A stretch of DNA of 37,729 nucleotides, from assembly GCA_937934595.1 (NCBI GenBank), contig CALGZA010000011.1, positions 1-37,729 of the forward strand, in the 5' to 3' direction. Under the pieces are notes generated by a model. That model did no database searches and was not told where the DNA came from. It saw nothing but the letters and a program-made list of their open reading frames with translations. Made by a program: the position numbers and the translations under genes. Below are positions 34,500-37,729 of this stretch, piece by piece; the first letter of the stretch is position 1; each line of letters starts with the position of its first letter. The DNA comes from an uncultured Verrucomicrobiales bacterium. Its GTDB lineage: Bacteria; Verrucomicrobiota; Verrucomicrobiia; Verrucomicrobiales; Akkermansiaceae.

Positions 34500-34787
34500 A
34501 AAAAAGTGTTAACATGAACACATCAAAAACGCAACGCATTAAACAGAAAAATAATGCAGACATCATGACTAAGGAAAAACCAAAATAGTAACTACATTCA
34601 GCAGCCAGAGTATCCATTATAGTAATGACGTAATGACGTAATGAAAGATTTTATATGTGATAACTTAATGACACAATATCTCCAAGAAATATCGAAAAGT
34701 CACACCCTATGATGCTTTCAAAAATAATATTGAAATAAACTAAAAATATAATAGTATATTTAATTAGATCTAACAATTTACCTAATT
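34500..34787. other. Divergent intergenic region between recQ and the DUF6288 gene
   Basis: These 288 AT-rich bases contain no gene and must hold both promoters. On the minus strand TTGCGT and TTAACA sit 16 bases apart shortly before recQ. On the plus side, TATAAT-like and TTGAAA sequences occur just upstream of 34788 but not at proper spacing. Three copies of an eight-base unit lie in the middle and are listed separately. Confidence 0.5.
34622..34644. repeat. Tandem repeat GTAATGAC, nearly three copies
   Basis: The unit GTAATGAC occurs at 34622-34629 and 34630-34637, followed by seven matching bases at 34638-34644. It lies between two divergent genes. It may be a slippage-prone microsatellite or a regulator-binding array; nothing decides between these. 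Confidence 0.75.
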
Positions 34788-37061
34788 ATGAAAATTAACA
34801 CATTCTTTCAGCGCTTTACCGTGCACCTCATATTAGTCATCATTGCTATAAGCACAGTCTCACTTGATGCACGTAAATCTCGTTCCAAGCCTATGCTTTT
34901 CGGCCCAACAGGTATCCAAGGACTAGTAAAAGGTAAAACCATTGTCGTCTCAGACATACAGAAAGGCAGTCCCGCAGAAGGAATAATCAGTAAAGGAGAC
35001 GTGATTGTTGGTATTGATGAGAAAAAATTTAATCTACTTATTCATGATATAACTAATGCGATAGATAATGCCGAAAGTAATAAAGCCAAAGGCAAAATGA
35101 ACCTAATGATAAAAGGTGGAATCAATAAATCTATAATACTACCCACACTAGGTGAATACAGCAACACCGCTCCCCTAAATTGCAATAAAACCAACAAAAT
35201 TATAGCAAACACCGCAGAGCGCCTAGCCAAACAAAAAAACCTAGGCAGGTTCGGCTTCGAAGCACTCGCTCTAATGGCTACAGGAGAAAAAAAATATATC
35301 GAGGCCGCAACTCGGCAAATAAAACAATCGAAATGGATGGATCTCGACGGCAAACCCATACCTAATCGTATCTATTGCACTTGGGACTGGAGCTACAATG
35401 CCATAGTCTTTGCAGAATACTATCTCCTCACTAAAGATGCCGCTGCCCTACCTCCTCTTAAATCCTTTGCCATCAGCCTCGCAAAAGGCCAAGATAGCAA
35501 CGGTATGTATGGACACCAACTTGCAAACCCAAATAACTTTTACCGCATCCCCGGATACGGCGCCATGAACCAAACCACACTCAGTTGCTTTCTAGGCATG
35601 CTACTGGCTCAAAAATGTGGCATTCAAGACCCAGACCTAGATAAAGCAATTAAAAAGACTACCGCACATATTAACAACTTCCCAGGTAATGGCACATTCC
35701 CATACAGTGGCAGCGGCGCATACAGTGGCGCTTTTAATAATAATGGAATGAGCGGCTTAGCTGCCATCTGCTTCGAAATCATCAAAAACTCAGAAGCCAC
35801 AAAGTTTTTCTCAAACTCCGCAGCCACCACATATGATCAATTAAACCAAGGTCATGCCTCTGCATACTTTAACCCACTCTGGACTTCCCTAGGTGCTGCT
35901 CGTTCAGGACCATGGGTCACAGCAAAATACTTTAAAAAAACTCTCTGGTATAACAACACTCGCCGTAACTATGACGGTTCCTGGTCGCCAGACTGGAAAG
36001 AAGGAGCACACGATGCCGTCGCCCTTCTAACATACTGCATTCCCAGAAATGCCGTCATCATAACAGGACGCGAAATGGATAAATCAATCTTCACCAAAAA
36101 AGAAAATGCCGACAATGTAATCAACCTGAGTAAATTACAAATCGATGACCTAGATCCCAAAAAACTAGTCCATATCGCTCTCAACCACCCTATGCCTCAA
36201 ACCAGAAGAAAGGCCACAGGATTACTCGGGAAATATCGTAAAGAAATGACTCCAACCTATATAAAATGGTTGCAGTCCGGAACTACAGCACAAAAAATGA
36301 CAGCCATCGGCCAATACGGCTGGTGGATTAAACCCAAAGTAAAACTCCCGCATCTCGATGCAATTGGTGCTATCTTGAGAAATCCAGAAGAACCTACCCC
36401 CCTCCGCTTAGCCGCTATCCAATCCATCACCTACATGGGCGATCCCGCAAAAAAATTCTATATGGACATCCTCCACTTAATGGACAAAACAGGTGATAAA
36501 AAACTAAGCGCAAACTTAAATAAATTATGCCCTCACCCATTAGAAGAAAACCTCGTAACAGATATAGAAGTCTTATACAGAAACGCACTCGCTCTCTTAA
36601 AATCAAGAGACCAAGGACAACGTGGAGCAGGATTCAGAATGATCCGCAGCTTACCGATTAAAGACTTTCACATGTTCGCCAATTTCATAGACTATGTCTT
36701 TGAGGGTAGCGATCCCACCTGGACGTCATATAACCACCCAGGCCACGATGTCACACCCGCAGTCCAGCTCTTAGCCAGCCTAAACATTAAAGAAGGACTA
36801 GACTACGCACTCAAAATATTCGATAGTCGCCCCAAAGCGAAACACTCATTCCGCCTTCATGCCACCTGGCAAGCACTAGAAGCATACGAGGGAAATGCTA
36901 AACAAGCACTTGCAAAGCACATCAAACGCCATGGAGCAGATAGAAGTTATGGTCGCCATCACGGAAAATATTTAGCCACCATCAAAAAAATCACCGAAAG
37001 TAACAATACTCCTAAATTAATCTCCATGAAAGAAGCCATAGAAGCGGGAATAAAGAAATAA
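34788..37061 (+). CDS. Exported DUF6288-type protein: PDZ domain plus toroid and HEAT-like repeats
   Basis: The 757-residue protein has a signal peptide at about 1-28 (ends VSLDARK). A PDZ domain (about 40-115) starts GPTGIQGLVKGKTIVV, with VSDIQKGSPAEGIISKGDVIVGI typical of the peptide-binding groove. Residues ~140-420 form an alpha/alpha-toroid-like region with repeated small-residue and Trp motifs (TWDWSY, GMYGHQL, NGTFPYSGSGAYSGAF, NYDGSWSPDW). The rest is helical with HEAT-like pairs. The overall plan fits DUF6288, a family of unknown function common in Verrucomicrobia and Planctomycetes. It is probably monocistronic, and no terminator was identified after it. A role as a periplasmic or surface substrate-binding scaffold is inference from the domains. 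Confidence 0.85.
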   Translation: MKINTFFQRFTVHLILVIIAISTVSLDARKSRSKPMLFGPTGIQGLVKGKTIVVSDIQKGSPAEGIISKGDVIVGIDEKKFNLLIHDITNAIDNAESNKAKGKMNLMIKGGINKSIILPTLGEYSNTAPLNCNKTNKIIANTAERLAKQKNLGRFGFEALALMATGEKKYIEAATRQIKQSKWMDLDGKPIPNRIYCTWDWSYNAIVFAEYYLLTKDAAALPPLKSFAISLAKGQDSNGMYGHQLANPNNFYRIPGYGAMNQTTLSCFLGMLLAQKCGIQDPDLDKAIKKTTAHINNFPGNGTFPYSGSGAYSGAFNNNGMSGLAAICFEIIKNSEATKFFSNSAATTYDQLNQGHASAYFNPLWTSLGAARSGPWVTAKYFKKTLWYNNTRRNYDGSWSPDWKEGAHDAVALLTYCIPRNAVIITGREMDKSIFTKKENADNVINLSKLQIDDLDPKKLVHIALNHPMPQTRRKATGLLGKYRKEMTPTYIKWLQSGTTAQKMTAIGQYGWWIKPKVKLPHLDAIGAILRNPEEPTPLRLAAIQSITYMGDPAKKFYMDILHLMDKTGDKKLSANLNKLCPHPLEENLVTDIEVLYRNALALLKSRDQGQRGAGFRMIRSLPIKDFHMFANFIDYVFEGSDPTWTSYNHPGHDVTPAVQLLASLNIKEGLDYALKIFDSRPKAKHSFRLHATWQALEAYEGNAKQALAKHIKRHGADRSYGRHHGKYLATIKKITESNNTPKLISMKEAIEAGIKK

Positions 37062-37239
37062 CAACACACATAAAGACAGTCTTACTGATCTTACCTCCCA
37101 CACCAAAATTCCTACTCCCACCACCGCCAAAAAGATTTCAACACCTATCAAAAACTATCACCGCCTTAAACGAACCATCAGGCGTGAAGTTTTCCCATGT
37201 TTTTACGCTGCTTTCAGCGGCCTAAAAAAATCCCTCTAG

Positions 37240-37605
37240 TTATACTTCAAACACTCAACCTATACAGACATCATCATATCGCATTGGTATAAATCTCGTC
37301 TTTACGTATCCGGTGCAATAGGTTTCTTTTTTCTCATAAGCATTTGGTTTGCATGCTTACGAACTTCCATAACTTTCTGCTGGCATCAAAAAAATGCCCA
37401 ATACGGAATATCTTGGGGTCACTCTGAGATTGCTTTCTTCAGCAATGAATATGAAAAACTCATGGGCATCGAAGCAAGCATAACAGAACAAAAATTTGAG
37501 TGGATAAAAGAACCATTAGATCCAGAGGAAAAAACCATCATTTTTCTACCTCCCGTTTACATAGACAAAACAAGGTTTGGTATATACACATTTGCATCAA
37601 GCTAA
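37240..37605 (+). pseudogene. Membrane-protein fragment without a start codon, truncated by the right terminal repeat
   Basis: A frame of 121 codons is open between TAG 37237-37239 and TAA 37603-37605. It looks coding: a basic Lys-Ser-Arg start, one membrane helix (around SGAIGFFFLISIWFACL), then a polar part with WGHSEIAFF and a Pro-rich IIFLPPVY stretch. There is no ATG, GTG or TTG before the helix; the only ATG in frame is far inside at KLMGIE. The last residues FASS and the stop lie inside the terminal repeat, so the natural C-terminus is missing. The N-terminal start has probably been lost too, or an unusual start codon is used. The pattern resembles small single-helix proteins common in Planctomycetes and Verrucomicrobia, but no family can be named. 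Confidence 0.5.
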
Positions 37606-37727
37606 GAGATCTATTAACTTCTGTATCTGAGACTTACGTTTTCTTTTTTGGGTGATTATGTGACGGATGTCAGGTTGTAGATGATAGATAGCTTTTAGAT
37701 GTTTGATATGGCTTAATTGTTGGCTCA
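37589..37727. repeat. 139-bp terminal inverted repeat, right copy (probable IS end)
   Basis: This is the exact reverse complement of 1-139. Two further bases (37728-37729) continue the element beyond what the left edge shows, extending the transposase-like frame with an ATG. As on the left, the transposase end faces the inside of the window, so the two copies are in opposite orientation. Confidence 0.9.
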
Positions 37728-37728
37728 T
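37597..37728 (-). CDS. C-terminal end of a transposase-like protein (partial, second copy)
   Basis: This carries the same residues as the frame at 3-131, on the opposite strand, with one extra codon (ATG, 37726-37728) at the window edge. It ends with TGA eight bases before the repeat boundary. The family is not identifiable from 43 residues. Confidence 0.45.
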   Translation of the reverse strand: MSQQLSHIKHLKAIYHLQPDIRHIITQKRKRKSQIQKLIDLLA

Positions 37729-37729
37729 C

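Noticed and set aside
37206-37219. Short hairpin CGCTG-CTTT-CAGCG after the DUF6288 gene, considered as a terminator
   Set aside because: The stem is only five base pairs and no T run follows it on either strand, so it does not qualify as an intrinsic terminator.
1-37729. CRISPR array, tRNA or rRNA genes, prophage or integron structures
   Set aside because: No regularly spaced repeats, no clover-leaf sequences with CCA or conserved T-loop, no rRNA landmarks and no phage structural or integrase genes were seen on either strand by eye.

Overview
The window is an AT-rich bacterial segment that most resembles the Verrucomicrobiota, within the wider Planctomycetes-Verrucomicrobia group. The pointers are a paired cytochrome-type DUF1549/DUF1553 lipoprotein and Tat-exported DUF1501 protein, a DUF4175 membrane protein beside an alpha/alpha-toroid (prenyltransferase-like) exoprotein, a DUF6288/PDZ protein, a TroC permease fused to a DtxR-like domain, an enlarged SecA, and start codons that mostly lack Shine-Dalgarno sequences. 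These assignments come from reading motifs by eye; no database search was run.

Layout. (1) 1-139 and 37589-37727 are perfect inverted copies of one 139-bp sequence that looks like the 3' end of an insertion sequence (end of a transposase-like frame). The window is therefore probably a contig broken at two copies of the same element, and the gene at each edge is cut by it. (2) 123-4396, minus: a GntR/YtrA-type regulator, an ABC ATPase, a large permease with an extracytoplasmic domain, and a second permease that is a pseudogene (in-frame TAG plus truncation). The promoter carries a textbook YtrA-type operator. (3) 4537-5333, plus: a bacterial PH-domain gene interrupted by an in-frame TAA, and a small membrane protein. 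(4) 5374-9344, minus: a four-gene Tro/Mnt-type metal (Mn/Zn/Fe) ABC importer whose first permease carries a DtxR-like metal-sensor domain; a DtxR-box-like palindrome lies in front of the operon.

(5) 9639-20745, plus: seven closely spaced genes, namely the DUF4175 membrane/coiled-coil protein, a secreted toroid protein, and five secreted paralogues in the order A-B-C-A-B. Each paralogue has two short beta-type repeats, a concanavalin/LamG-like centre and two more short repeats. I recognise no described function for this array; it is the best candidate in the window for an undescribed envelope or extracellular system. (6) 20750-24144, minus: trpE, trpG and an uncharacterised ATP-grasp-like gene. 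(7) 24271-27423, plus: secA, followed by a strong intrinsic terminator. (8) 27596-32244, plus: the DUF1549/1553-DUF1501 pair. (9) 32277-34499, minus: recQ. (10) 34788-37061, plus: a PDZ/toroid DUF6288 protein. (11) 37240-37605: a membrane-protein fragment with no usable start codon, running into the right-hand repeat.

Taken together: housekeeping genes (secA, trpEG, recQ), metal uptake and envelope-stress-type ABC genes are interleaved with large families of exported proteins. Gene decay is concentrated at the two edges and in the 4.5-5 kb region. No rRNA, tRNA, CRISPR array or prophage was seen.
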